A stretch of DNA of 64,000 nucleotides, from NCBI RefSeq assembly GCF_030694085.1, contig NZ_JAUXZE010000039.1, positions 186,001 to 250,000 of the forward strand, given 5' to 3'. Under the pieces are notes generated by a model. That model did no database searches, had not been told where the DNA came from, and worked only from the letters and a program-made list of their open reading frames with translations. The translations under genes were made by a program, and so were the position numbers. Below, piece by piece: positions 51,177-60,056 of this stretch. Numbering within the stretch: the stretch's first letter is position 1; each line of letters starts with the position of its first letter. Origin of the DNA: Tabrizicola sp. (GTDB lineage Bacteria > Pseudomonadota > Alphaproteobacteria > Rhodobacterales > Rhodobacteraceae).

Positions 51177-51206
51177 TGACATCGGTGTCATGACATCGAT
51201 GTCATG
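51177..51206. promoter_or_regulatory. Tandem LacI-type operators
   Basis: Two 14-bp sites directly abut: TGACATCGGTGTCA (51177-51190, one mismatch from a perfect dyad) and TGACATCGATGTCA (51191-51204), the second embedded in the 18-bp palindrome CATGACATCGATGTCATG (51189-51206). The central CG dyad is typical of LacI-family operators. They lie in the leader of the LacI-ABC operon. Confidence 0.8.
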
Positions 51207-51249
51207 AACCGACAGAGTCTGTCAAGGCCATCCTTTCGGCAGGCCAGCG

Positions 51250-52233
51250 TCAGGGCCAGGCGGGGATCGGGCCGGTCGGGGCGCGCGCCCTGGTGATCAG
51301 GATGTCTGCGGTGCAAGAGCAGACCTCGGCCGTGCAGAGGATCGGTCCCTGCGGCAGGGCGATGGGGCCGCCAAGCCGACCGATGTCTCCGCCGACGGCG
51401 CAGACGGCCCGGGTGACGGTGCCGTTGTCCCGCACCCGCAGCGATTCCAGCCCGGCATTGCAGCGGTATCCGCGCCAGCGATTCTGGCTCTGGAGGACGA
51501 ATTCGTTGGCGCGCAGGTTGGCCCGCCTGCCGTCGGCCCCCTGCACGGTCATCAGGCCGCGCGGCATGATTCCCTGCTGCGCTTTCGTCTGCGCCAGCCC
51601 GCCCTGCATGACGGCAAGCTGGTCCGGCGTATAGTCGAAGAGCGTATTGCCGAACCCCACCCGCAGCGGCTTCAGCGTGATCGACACGGCCGGCAACACC
51701 TCACGCAGGGCCTGGGCTTCGTCGAGCGTCCGGTCGAAGTGGTCGGGCCGCATCGTGACGTTGACATGGACCGCCATCCGGTCAGCCAGGAGCCGCCCCA
51801 CGGCGCGGAAATGGTCGAGGTCGGCGAATTCGTTGTGATAGGTCAGGATCACGCTGTCGAGATGCGGGGCAATCTTCTCCCAGAAGCGCAGGGTGCGTGA
51901 GCCGTTCGAGATCAGGCTGACCGAAAACCCCTGCGCCGAGGCCGCCTCCAGAAGCCGGATGATCTGCGGGTGCATCGTCGGCTCGCCCCCGGTGAACTGC
52001 AGCCAGACGCGCTTGCCCCGAACGTCGGTGTAGTGCTGGTGCAGCTGGTCATAGAAGTCGACAACATCCTCGACCCGCTGCCAGGCGACCGACCCGTCAT
52101 GCAGTGCCTTCGGACAATAGCTGCAGGCATAGCTGCAGGCATTGCCAAGCGTCCAGTCGACCAGCACGACACGCGAATGGTCGGCATTGGCGTGTTCGAT
52201 CAGATCATAAGGAGGGGTCGGCGGATCGGCCAT
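51250..52233 (-). CDS. Radical SAM protein with C-terminal cysteine cluster
   Basis: A 327-residue radical SAM protein. The [4Fe-4S] motif is NACSYACSYC (Cys33, Cys37, Cys40), followed by the GGEP-type motif FTGGEPTMHPQ. The C-terminal ~70 residues have five cysteines (YRCNAGLESLRV, TRAVCAVGGD, ILCTAEVCSC), reminiscent of a SPASM/auxiliary cluster. Such proteins often modify peptides or act as anaerobic sulfatase-maturase-like enzymes; the substrate is unknown. It is divergent from the caspase-like gene over an AT-rich 132-base gap. No strong Shine-Dalgarno at ATG 52233. Confidence 0.85.
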   Translation of the reverse strand: MADPPTPPYDLIEHANADHSRVVLVDWTLGNACSYACSYCPKALHDGSVAWQRVEDVVDFYDQLHQHYTDVRGKRVWLQFTGGEPTMHPQIIRLLEAASAQGFSVSLISNGSRTLRFWEKIAPHLDSVILTYHNEFADLDHFRAVGRLLADRMAVHVNVTMRPDHFDRTLDEAQALREVLPAVSITLKPLRVGFGNTLFDYTPDQLAVMQGGLAQTKAQQGIMPRGLMTVQGADGRRANLRANEFVLQSQNRWRGYRCNAGLESLRVRDNGTVTRAVCAVGGDIGRLGGPIALPQGPILCTAEVCSCTADILITRARAPTGPIPAWP

Positions 52234-52268
52234 GAAATCAATAGATTAGTGGAGCATACCACGAGCAT

Positions 52269-52296
52269 TTGACTCGTCCTTGATGGAGAATATGCT
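52269..52296 (+). promoter_or_regulatory. Sigma-70-like promoter of the caspase gene
   Basis: TTGACT (52269-52274), a 16-base spacer and TATGCT (52291-52296), about 70 bases before the caspase-like gene start. The gap is visibly more AT-rich than the rest of the window. Confidence 0.55.
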
Positions 52297-52365
52297 ATGG
52301 TTGGATTGATTGATACAGACGTTGTTTCCTAGCGCCCTCCTGCGGTCTTTCGGTCTGGTAGGTCC

Positions 52366-54438
52366 ATGACGACAGGGTTTCCGTTCCTGATGCTGCTGCG
52401 GGCCATCCTGGTGATGGCTGGCCTTCTGGTGATGTCGGGCGCGGGGTTTGCGCAGGACCGCTGGGCGCTGGTCCTTGGCATCGCGACCTATGACAGTGGC
52501 CGCATCGCTTCACTCAAGAATACGCTGAACGATTCCCGCACCATCGCCGCCGCGCTGAACGACAAGGGCTTCAAGGTCTACTACCTGGAGAACGCCGCCC
52601 GGGGCGAGATCGACAGCGCCATCGAGCTGATCGAGATGGAACAGCGCGACGCCGAAATCGGTCTTCTGTATTTCGCCGGTCACGCGATCCAGCTGGACGG
52701 CGAGAATTTCATCCTGCCCTCGGACCTTGATCCGGCCCGGTCGACCCCGCTGCGCGAGCAGGCGATCTCGATCAATGCGTTGGTGACGCGGATCAACGCG
52801 ATGGGCACGAAAAGTCTGGTCGTGATCCTGGACGCCTGCCGCAACTCGCCCCTGCCCGGCGAAAGTGCTGCGGGCACCGGCCTGGCCCTGGTCGACGCGC
52901 CCGAGAACACGATCATCGCCTACTCCACTGCGCCGGGTGAGGTGGCCTTTGACGGGACCGGGGCGAACAGCCCCTATACCGCCGCGCTTGCCTCGGCGCT
53001 GGACGGGGCCGAGGCGGACATCCGCGACGTGCTGCGGCTGGTGCGCGCCCGGGTGCGGCTGGCGACGGGCGGGGCGCAGATGCCCTGGTACATCGACAAC
53101 ACCCGCACAGCGATCCCGATCAGCCCGCGCAGCGGCACGGCGACGGAGGCGCTGGTGGACCTGGTCAAGGGCCGCGAGATCGACCTGTCGACCACCGCCT
53201 GGCTGACTGTGGCCGAAAGTGCCGACCCGCGCGACTTCAAGCTGTTCCTGGACCTTTTCCCGCAGGACCAGCTTGCCGCGGCGGCAGAGCGCCAACTGGT
53301 CCTGATCGAGGCCGAACCCGCCCCCGACTTTCCCCTGATGGAGATCGAGGTCGACGGGCCGGGCCGCGAGGTGCCCGACGGGCTTATGGCCGAGGTCACG
53401 GCCTGCGATCTGCTGGCGACCGGCGTGGGCGACGTCATGGCGGTGAGCGATCCGGTGCCGCATGACCTGGTCAACACCCGCGCCGCGATGCGCGCCTGTG
53501 TCGAGGCGGTGAAGAATGACCCCGAGAACCCGCGGCTGGTCGGCATCCTGTCGCGCGTCCTGCGGTTGTCGAACCGCTTCGACGAGGCCTTGCATTATGC
53601 CGAACTTGCGGCGGAACTGGGCAACCCCACCGCATATCTGGGTGTCGCCAGCTTCTACCGGCAGGGCATCGGCGTCACCCCGGACTATGCCCGCGCTTTC
53701 CAGGCGGCGCGCAAGGGGGCGCTTCTGGGCTCGCCTCAGGCGCAGCTGGTCACCGGGGTCTATTTCCGCGAAGGCTGGGGTGTCGAACAATCCTACCCTG
53801 AAGCCCAGCGCTGGATGCAGCTGGCCATGCAGAACGGCCATTCGCACGCCTTCGTCGCCTACGGCGATTTTTACCGCAAGGGCTTTGGCGTGCCGGTCGA
53901 CGAGGCGAAGGCGCTGGACTACTACCGGCAGGCCGCGGTCCTTGGCAGTTCGGACGCCAAGAACCTGATCGGCATCGCCTATCTGCGCGGCAAGGGGGTC
54001 AAGCAGGACCGGGAAACCGGGATCCAGTGGCTGGTGCAATCCAGCGACGAGGGCAATCCCTTTGCCGCCTTCCAGCTTGGTCGCGCCTTCCAGGAGGGTC
54101 TGGGGGTCAAGAAGGACCTCAAGACCGCGCTGGCCTATTATCGGCTGTCGGCGCAGCGCAACTACCTGGGCGCTTATATCCGCATCGGCGACATGCTGCG
54201 CCAAGGGGCTGGGGGCAAGCCCGACCTTGCCGAGGCTTACGCCAACTACATCATCGCGCGCGAGGCGGCGATCCTGCGCGACACGATCGATTCCGCAGAA
54301 GAACTGGCCGAGGCGCAGGCCCGCATCGCCGAGGTCACGGCAGACATGACACCCGACCAGACGGCAGCGGGCGAGAAGACCGCTGCTGACTGGATCGCGC
54401 AATACGGGCTGCTGGATTTCAACCTTGTCAGCGAATGA
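52366..54438 (+). CDS. Secreted caspase-like protein with Sel1 repeats
   Basis: A 690-residue protein. Signal peptide ~1-30 (ends SGAGFAQ). Residues ~32-240 are a C14 caspase/metacaspase-like domain: WALVLGIATYDSG, catalytic His106 (LLYFAGHAIQL) and Cys158 (VVILDACRNSP). A short module at ~275-310 (TAWLTVAESADPRDFKLFLDLFPQDQ) links to a helical region. From ~400 to ~640 there are several Sel1-like repeats (for example AYLGVASFYRQGIGVTPDYARAFQAARKG, YLRGKGVKQDRETGIQWLVQSS). The usual caspase GHG is GHA here. Probably periplasmic; target unknown. Confidence 0.85.
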   Translation: MTTGFPFLMLLRAILVMAGLLVMSGAGFAQDRWALVLGIATYDSGRIASLKNTLNDSRTIAAALNDKGFKVYYLENAARGEIDSAIELIEMEQRDAEIGLLYFAGHAIQLDGENFILPSDLDPARSTPLREQAISINALVTRINAMGTKSLVVILDACRNSPLPGESAAGTGLALVDAPENTIIAYSTAPGEVAFDGTGANSPYTAALASALDGAEADIRDVLRLVRARVRLATGGAQMPWYIDNTRTAIPISPRSGTATEALVDLVKGREIDLSTTAWLTVAESADPRDFKLFLDLFPQDQLAAAAERQLVLIEAEPAPDFPLMEIEVDGPGREVPDGLMAEVTACDLLATGVGDVMAVSDPVPHDLVNTRAAMRACVEAVKNDPENPRLVGILSRVLRLSNRFDEALHYAELAAELGNPTAYLGVASFYRQGIGVTPDYARAFQAARKGALLGSPQAQLVTGVYFREGWGVEQSYPEAQRWMQLAMQNGHSHAFVAYGDFYRKGFGVPVDEAKALDYYRQAAVLGSSDAKNLIGIAYLRGKGVKQDRETGIQWLVQSSDEGNPFAAFQLGRAFQEGLGVKKDLKTALAYYRLSAQRNYLGAYIRIGDMLRQGAGGKPDLAEAYANYIIAREAAILRDTIDSAEELAEAQARIAEVTADMTPDQTAAGEKTAADWIAQYGLLDFNLVSE

Positions 54439-56374
54439 CACGGCGCGCCTGCGAGACTTCCCTGCGGTGTTCCTGTCCTACGACGAACCCTGGGCCGACC
54501 GGAACTGGCTGGATCTGAAGGCGATCCTTCCCCGCGCAGTCCGGGTGCATGGCGTCAAGGGGCTGGACGCCTGCCACAAGGCTGCCGCTGCGGCGGTTCC
54601 GGGCGACTGGGTGGTGACCGTGGACGCCGATTCCCGTATCAGCCCCGTCCTGGCCGATGCGCCCGTGCCGGAGCCTCTGCTGACCGGGAACTTCCGCCTG
54701 GACTGGCTGGCGCGCAACGTGGTCAACGGCCTGTGGAGCGGCAACGGCTGCGTGAAGCTGTGGCCGAAGGCGCTGATTGCCGAGATGCGCACCCACGAGG
54801 CCGCGCCCGATGACACCCTGTCGCTGGATCACGACGTGGCGGCGATCCGGCAAGGCAAGTCGGCCCAGGTGACCATGCCCGAGCGCGCGGTCCGCACTGA
54901 TCCGGCGGCAACAGCCTTCCACGCCTTCCGGGCCGGTCTGCGCGAAACAGCCTTCCTGCGCAGCCTGGCCGAGCAGGGGGCCAAGCGGCTTGGCCGCAAG
55001 GACTTGCAGTCCGAGCCCGAGCTCCTGCGGCTGATCCTTATCTGGAGCACTGTCGGGCGGCAGGCGCTGAACGGTCGCTGGATGCTGTATGGCGCGCGGC
55101 TTGGCCTTGCGCTTGTGGAGCTCTGGCCCGGGTGGGACCTGCGGCAGATTAACGACCATGACGTGATCCGTCGCCTTTGGGCCGAGCGGATTCAGCCGCG
55201 GTTTCAGCGTGGCCGCCCCAGTTCGGCCGACGGGTTGGCCTGGAACTGGACAGCACTAGAGGAGGAGTTGGTAGAACTGGCCCGGGGCATCATGGATCGG
55301 GGCGGGCCGGATCTGCCCGAACTGGATGCCACCAAGTCCGGCGCGCTGGCGCGGTCGGACCTTCTGACCTCGCCGGTCCGGCCGGCCCGGCTGGACGCGC
55401 TTGGGCACCGCTTGCTTGCCGCGGCCAGGACACCCCAGGCCGCGGCAACGGCGCGCGCGGTGCTGGAGCACGCCGCCGTCCAGGGCCACCCGGCCGCGCA
55501 TTTCAACCTGGCAAGGTTGCTGGAACGCCCGTCCAGCCATGATCCGGCGCGCGCCGCCTGGCATCTGGTTGCCGCAGCCCGGCTGGGCAACGCGGCCGCT
55601 CAGACCCGACTGCAGGCCTTGCGGACCACGGATGCCGATCAGCCGGTGGCGCGGGTCGCGGCAGAGCTGCCCCTGGTCCGGTCCGACGCACAGGATCCCG
55701 CGCGCCCGACCAGCGATGCGCTGTGCCTTGTGCTGGATCCGGGCGTGATGCTTGCGCCACAGGCAACGCTGCACGTGCCGGACCCGGACCTGGTGGCGGA
55801 CGGGATGGGGCTTGGCTACCTGTCGATCTGTCCCGTCACCGGGTTTGCGCGCCCACGCGGCATCCGGCTGGCCCGTGCCGAGCGGCTGGAGGACCCGGTT
55901 GCCGCGATCTTGCCGCTGGTGCTTGGGTCCCTGCCGCAGCCTGTCGATGCGGCAGCGGCCCTGCGCGGCGGACTGGCCGATCCTGCGACAGACCTGCCGC
56001 CCATTCTGGCGACGCTGGGGCGGGATGGTCCGTTCGGAGATCACTGGGTCCTAGGCAGCCTTCTGGCGCGCCTTCGGCAAGTGCCCTCGGGCGCTGCGCT
56101 GAAGCGGCTTGCTACACTGTCTGACGAGGCTTTGGGCACGCGGATCTCCAGCCTCGCCCGCGAGCTTGAACTGGAAACTGGGACCGTGATCCCAGTCTGG
56201 TCCGCCGCGGAAAGCCGCGCGTTGAAGCGCATGTTGTCGCAGGTGCCGTCCCGTCTGGCCTGGCTGGCCACGGCAAGGGCGCTGTCCGGCCTCGGGCCAA
56301 GATGGCAGCGGCAAGCTGCCCTGTTTCAAGCGGCAGCACGATCGATCTGGGGGGACGAGCCGGTCGGCGTTTAG
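54425..56374 (+). CDS. Glycosyltransferase-like protein with C-terminal repeat region
   Basis: A ~649-residue protein translationally coupled to the caspase gene (14-base overlap). The N-terminal ~230 residues (VFLSYDEPWADRNWLDLKAILPRAVRVHGVKG...DWVVTVDADSRI) resemble a GT-A-like domain also found in phage-encoded and secretion-linked proteins, with a DxD-type DAD. Residues ~340-400 (AATARAVLEHAAVQGHPAAHFNLARLLERP) look like a Sel1/TPR-like repeat. The rest is not recognised. The start codon is uncertain: TTG 54425 or GTG 54467, neither with a good ribosome site. Confidence 0.7.
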   Translation: MSANDTARLRDFPAVFLSYDEPWADRNWLDLKAILPRAVRVHGVKGLDACHKAAAAAVPGDWVVTVDADSRISPVLADAPVPEPLLTGNFRLDWLARNVVNGLWSGNGCVKLWPKALIAEMRTHEAAPDDTLSLDHDVAAIRQGKSAQVTMPERAVRTDPAATAFHAFRAGLRETAFLRSLAEQGAKRLGRKDLQSEPELLRLILIWSTVGRQALNGRWMLYGARLGLALVELWPGWDLRQINDHDVIRRLWAERIQPRFQRGRPSSADGLAWNWTALEEELVELARGIMDRGGPDLPELDATKSGALARSDLLTSPVRPARLDALGHRLLAAARTPQAAATARAVLEHAAVQGHPAAHFNLARLLERPSSHDPARAAWHLVAAARLGNAAAQTRLQALRTTDADQPVARVAAELPLVRSDAQDPARPTSDALCLVLDPGVMLAPQATLHVPDPDLVADGMGLGYLSICPVTGFARPRGIRLARAERLEDPVAAILPLVLGSLPQPVDAAAALRGGLADPATDLPPILATLGRDGPFGDHWVLGSLLARLRQVPSGAALKRLATLSDEALGTRISSLARELELETGTVIPVWSAAESRALKRMLSQVPSRLAWLATARALSGLGPRWQRQAALFQAAARSIWGDEPVGV

Positions 56375-56928
56375 CGCAGCAGCGTGGCGACAAGCCCCGA
56401 GGAACGGCAGAGACTGCCGTTCGTGAAGGTTCCCGCAGACCCTTCGTCAAAGGTTACGGTCGCCTTCGACCGAGCGCTGCTGCCAAGCGCCTGATAGCGT
56501 CGGGTGACAGAATGAGTTTCCGACACCACATAGCCCGAGCCATCAGCCGCGCGGGTCAGCCGGATCGTCGATCTGCTATCAATCACTCGCCGAACAAGCC
56601 CGGGGGTGGTGAAGCCTTCCATCAGCACCGCCTCGGGCGCAGTAGCCGGGAACTCGGCCCGGTTGCCCATCGCAACCTGAACATATGTGCCGCAATCGAC
56701 CAGCCGCAGATCGCGGGAGGACAGGGTCACCGACGCAGAACCGGCCCGGACGGCACCAAGTCCTGCCTCGCGCAGGATCTTTGCGACCGCCTCAGGGGTC
56801 TTGTCAGTCGAAACGAAGCCTGCGCCCTGTGACCTGGGCGCGGAGTAGTAAAGGCCGTCCTCGACCGGACCTGTGCTGACGCAGCCGGCAAGTCCAAGAC
56901 CGAGGGCGAGGATGAGCGGCAATCTCAT
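56371..56928 (-). CDS. Hypothetical lipoprotein
   Basis: A 185-residue protein with a lipobox at residues 13-16 (LILALGLGLAGC, Cys16), so an envelope lipoprotein. The mature part contains the segments TPEAVAKILREAGLGAVRAGSASVTLSSRDLRLVDCGTYVQVAMG and TNGSLCRSSG with two cysteines that may pair. Its start overlaps the stop of the next upstream gene by four bases. It converges with the glycosyltransferase-like gene (four-base overlap of ends). No family recognised. Confidence 0.75.
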   Translation of the reverse strand: MRLPLILALGLGLAGCVSTGPVEDGLYYSAPRSQGAGFVSTDKTPEAVAKILREAGLGAVRAGSASVTLSSRDLRLVDCGTYVQVAMGNRAEFPATAPEAVLMEGFTTPGLVRRVIDSRSTIRLTRAADGSGYVVSETHSVTRRYQALGSSARSKATVTFDEGSAGTFTNGSLCRSSGLVATLLR

Positions 56929-57221
56929 TGGTAGGGCGCTCCTATCGGCCGGGGTGCCCTGGGTCTTGCCGGGACCACCGGCGTGATCGCCCGCGGCTGG
57001 CCGATTGCCCCCAGCTTGCCCAGCGCCGCAACCGCTTGGTCGACGTAGTCCCCGGCGGGGTAAAGGCTGAGATACAGGTAGAAGGCGTCGGGCGTGTTCT
57101 GCTTCAGCGCGGCCTCCCAGGCCTCGACCTCGCCGCGTGAGGCGGCCGAGGCGAAGGTGCCACCGATCAGCGCCATGAAGAAGGCCTTCCAGAACGACGC
57201 AAGACGAGAAACCCGAGCCAT
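56925..57221 (-). CDS. Small exported protein sharing a motif with the caspase protein
   Basis: A 98-residue protein with an N-terminal hydrophobic segment (WKAFFMALIGGTFASAAS), likely a signal peptide or anchor. The following EVEAWEAALKQNTPDAFYLY...LYPAGDYVDQAV is a short repeat motif (AW...nTpdaf..YL..YP.g) that also occurs in the caspase-like protein (TAWLTVAESADPRDFKLF...LFPQD). A proline-rich tail follows. ATG 57221 has AGAGG six bases upstream. Coupled to the lipoprotein gene. Confidence 0.7.
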   Translation of the reverse strand: MARVSRLASFWKAFFMALIGGTFASAASRGEVEAWEAALKQNTPDAFYLYLSLYPAGDYVDQAVAALGKLGAIGQPRAITPVVPARPRAPRPIGAPYQ

Positions 57222-57251
57222 GCGCAACCTCTCAACCGCGTGAGGGACGGT

Positions 57252-57761
57252 CTACCTATCGGACGAGGCTACCATGAGTCCCCGCGATTGAGAAGCATTC
57301 CCTGCGCCGGAGCGGGCTGCCAGGATCGCCGGATGCGCCCAGCCCGGCGCAAGTGCCAAGAGGTCCTGCGCCCGCTCGCCCTCCCAGTCGCAGCCGACGA
57401 CCTGCCAGAAATCGAAGGCCCGACCCAGACGCCGAAAGCTGTGATCGACGGCTGCGACATGCCCGCCGGGGATAGACAGCGCCGAACGGGCCGGCCAAGG
57501 CACGAACTCGAACCGGACCTCGCGCGAGGTGACGCATAGCTGCGGGATGTCGTCGGACACCACGAGGCACCGCACCGCGCGACGCAGGCAAAAGGCCCGA
57601 TGCGCCGCCAGCCGGGGCACAAGGTCACGCGCATCGCCGAAGTGGATCAGCGCCCAGCTGACCGGGTTCGCCACCTGCGTCGGTTCAGCGCCCGACACTG
57701 CGTCCCTTGCGGCGGCAGCCTGTCGCCCGGCAGCCAGGGCCCTGGAAATCCGCCTGAACAT
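57252..57761 (-). CDS. Hypothetical protein
   Basis: A 169-residue soluble protein not recognised. It begins MFRRISRALAAGRQAAAARD and contains a central part with several hydrophobic strands (VRCLVVSDDIPQLCVTSREVRFEFVPWP), and the segment HVAAVDHSFRRLGRAFDFWQVVGCDWEGERAQ. AGAGGGGAC precedes ATG 57761. It lies in a minus-strand trio with the two small envelope genes and is divergent from the glycosyltransferase gene at 57846. Confidence 0.6.
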   Translation of the reverse strand: MFRRISRALAAGRQAAAARDAVSGAEPTQVANPVSWALIHFGDARDLVPRLAAHRAFCLRRAVRCLVVSDDIPQLCVTSREVRFEFVPWPARSALSIPGGHVAAVDHSFRRLGRAFDFWQVVGCDWEGERAQDLLALAPGWAHPAILAARSGAGNASQSRGLMVASSDR

Positions 57762-57845
57762 CGCTTGCGTCCCCTCTCGCCCCCTTGGCGTGGACAGCCA
57801 ACCTGTGCGCAAATACTCTGACGCCGAAACCGGGATGCAGCAAGA

Positions 57846-60056
57846 ATGCAGGTGGACGTTCTTTTCGTAGGCGACTTCCGGTTTCCTGGCGGCACATCGA
57901 CGTCCATCGCCTCGGAAGCGCGCGCGCTGGCGGCGGCCGGATACCGGCTGGGGCTCTTGGCGATTGCCACCAGTCCCCTGTCCGACCTCAGGCCGATCCA
58001 CCCCGAGATCAGCGCATTGGTCGAGGAGGGGCTGGCCCGCTTCGTCCCACCGCGTCAGCCGGTTACGGCGGAACTGACGCTTCTACAACACCCCTTGGCC
58101 TTCGAGCAGCTTCCCGCCGTGCCGCCCCGTGTCACCAGCCATCGCTGCCTGATGATCGTGCATCACCCGGCGGTCGATGCGGCGGGGGTGGCGCAGTATG
58201 ACACCGCGCAGGTGGCGGCCCTTGCCGAGGCGCTGTTCGGACCTGTGACCTGGGCCCCGGTCGGCCCGAAAGTTCGGGAAAGTCTGGAGCGCCTGGTCTC
58301 GCCGCCCCCGATGACACCCGAGGACTGGGTCAACGTCATCGACCCGCAGGCTTGGACCACCGACCGCCAGTCCCCCCTGCCCCGTGCCCGCCCTGTGATC
58401 GGTCGCCACAGCCGGCCCGATATCGCGAAATGGCCCGGCGACCGCGACACATTCCTGACCGCCTATCCCGAAGCACCGGACCTTGCCGTGCGCCTTCTGG
58501 GCTATTCCGAGGCGCTGGACGAGATCGTGGGCGAACGACCGGCGAACTGGGAGGTGCTGCCCTTCGGCGCGATGCCCGCGCGCGACTTCCTGCACAGTCT
58601 TGACTACTTTTCGTATTTCCACAGCCCGCGCTGGGTCGAGGCTTTCGGCCGCTCGATCCTTGAGGCGATGGCCACGGGCCTGGTCTGCCTGCTGCCGCCA
58701 CAGTTCGAAGGGCTGTTCGGCGATGGGGCCGTCTATTGCACTCCCGAGGAGGTTGCGGGCCATGTGCGCCGTCTGGAACGCGATCCCGTGGCCAGGGCAG
58801 CACTGTCGGACAGGGCGCGGCGGATCGTGGCGGATCGTTACGGCCCCCGCGTCGCCGTGGCCCGCGTTGCAGCACTGATCGGCGCGCCCCGGCCGCAGGC
58901 GCCGCCTGCCGACGTTGTCCGACCGCGCGTGCTGTTTTTCACCTCGAACGGTGTCGGGATGGGGCATCTGGCGCGGTGCATGGCCTCGGCCCGGCGACTG
59001 TCCCAGGCAGTCGAGCCGGTCATCGTCACGATGAGCAAGGCCTTCGGGGTGGTCCGCGATGAGGGCATGCTGGCGGAATACCTGTGCTATTTCCGCGCTC
59101 TGGACATCCCGCATGCCGTCTGGACGGCCAAGATGTCCGCCGAACTGGGCGATATCCTGGACTACTATGCGCCCGAGGTCTTCGTCTTCGACGGCAATGT
59201 CCCTTACGAAGGCATGCTGGCGGCGCTGGACCTGCGACCCGAGATGTGGCGCGTCTGGCAGCGGCGGCCCCTGTGGCGGCCCGGAACGGGTGACGAGGCT
59301 CTTGACCTGAGTACGGAATTCGACGTTGTGATCGAACCGGGTGAGCTTGCAGCGCCGGTGGACCGCGGACCGACGGTCGATCGCTCGGACATCACCTTGA
59401 AGGTCCCCCCGGTCCGCTTTCTGGACGAGGACGAGGCCCTGCCTCGCCCTGCGGCGCGCGCTCTTCTTGGTCTAGACCCGGACCGACCTGCGGTGCTTTT
59501 GCAACTGGGGGCGGGCAACAACTTTGACTTCGGCACCGCGGCGCAGCTGGTGTTCGACCTGGCCGAGCCTTCCCTGGGACCGCGCAGCGATCTGCAGGTG
59601 GTCTTTGCCCGCTGGCGCATTTCCGAAACCGCCACGCCGTTGCCAGCCCATGTTCGCCTGCTGGACACCTTCCCGATCTCGCGCCATCTGAAGGCGTTCG
59701 ATTTCGCCGTCGCCTCGGCCGGCTACAACACCTTCCACGAGAACATCGCCGCCGCGTTGCCCACGCTGTTTGTGGCCAACGACCACCCCGAGCAGGATGA
59801 GCAATGGCTGCGGGCGGATTATGCGGCGCTGCGGGGCCTGGGCCTGGCGGCGCGGGCCGACGACATCCATGCCTTGCGCCGCGGCCTTGACGCGCTTTTG
59901 CGCCCGGACATCCGCACCCGGATCGCAGCGGCCTGCGCAGCCGCCGGGACCCGGAACGGAGCCACGGCGACCGCGCGCTTCCTGGAGGGCCTTGCGATGA
60001 CCCGAAAGGCAAGCTTCCTTGCCTTCCGCGCCGTCGAGGCCGAGGTGGCGGGATGA
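57846..60056 (+). CDS. Two-domain GT-B glycosyltransferase
   Basis: A 736-residue protein made of two GT-B glycosyltransferase halves. Residues ~1-345 are GT4-like (LFVGDFRFPGGTSTSIASEA at the N-terminus; EAFGRSILEAMATGLVCLLPP as the nucleotide-sugar E-x7-E region). Residues ~360-735 are MurG/GT28-like (VLFFTSNGVGMGHLARCMASARRL and SAGYNTFHENIAAALPTLFVANDHPEQDEQ). It likely adds two sugars in a row or acts as a polymerase. ATG 57846 has only a weak ribosome site. The ATGA overlap with the next gene implies coupling. Confidence 0.82.
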   Translation: MQVDVLFVGDFRFPGGTSTSIASEARALAAAGYRLGLLAIATSPLSDLRPIHPEISALVEEGLARFVPPRQPVTAELTLLQHPLAFEQLPAVPPRVTSHRCLMIVHHPAVDAAGVAQYDTAQVAALAEALFGPVTWAPVGPKVRESLERLVSPPPMTPEDWVNVIDPQAWTTDRQSPLPRARPVIGRHSRPDIAKWPGDRDTFLTAYPEAPDLAVRLLGYSEALDEIVGERPANWEVLPFGAMPARDFLHSLDYFSYFHSPRWVEAFGRSILEAMATGLVCLLPPQFEGLFGDGAVYCTPEEVAGHVRRLERDPVARAALSDRARRIVADRYGPRVAVARVAALIGAPRPQAPPADVVRPRVLFFTSNGVGMGHLARCMASARRLSQAVEPVIVTMSKAFGVVRDEGMLAEYLCYFRALDIPHAVWTAKMSAELGDILDYYAPEVFVFDGNVPYEGMLAALDLRPEMWRVWQRRPLWRPGTGDEALDLSTEFDVVIEPGELAAPVDRGPTVDRSDITLKVPPVRFLDEDEALPRPAARALLGLDPDRPAVLLQLGAGNNFDFGTAAQLVFDLAEPSLGPRSDLQVVFARWRISETATPLPAHVRLLDTFPISRHLKAFDFAVASAGYNTFHENIAAALPTLFVANDHPEQDEQWLRADYAALRGLGLAARADDIHALRRGLDALLRPDIRTRIAAACAAAGTRNGATATARFLEGLAMTRKASFLAFRAVEAEVAG

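Noticed and set aside
51177..51206. Start of a CRISPR or tandem-repeat array
   Set aside because: Only two abutting 14-bp dyads without spacers, directly upstream of a LacI-family gene; operators explain them better.
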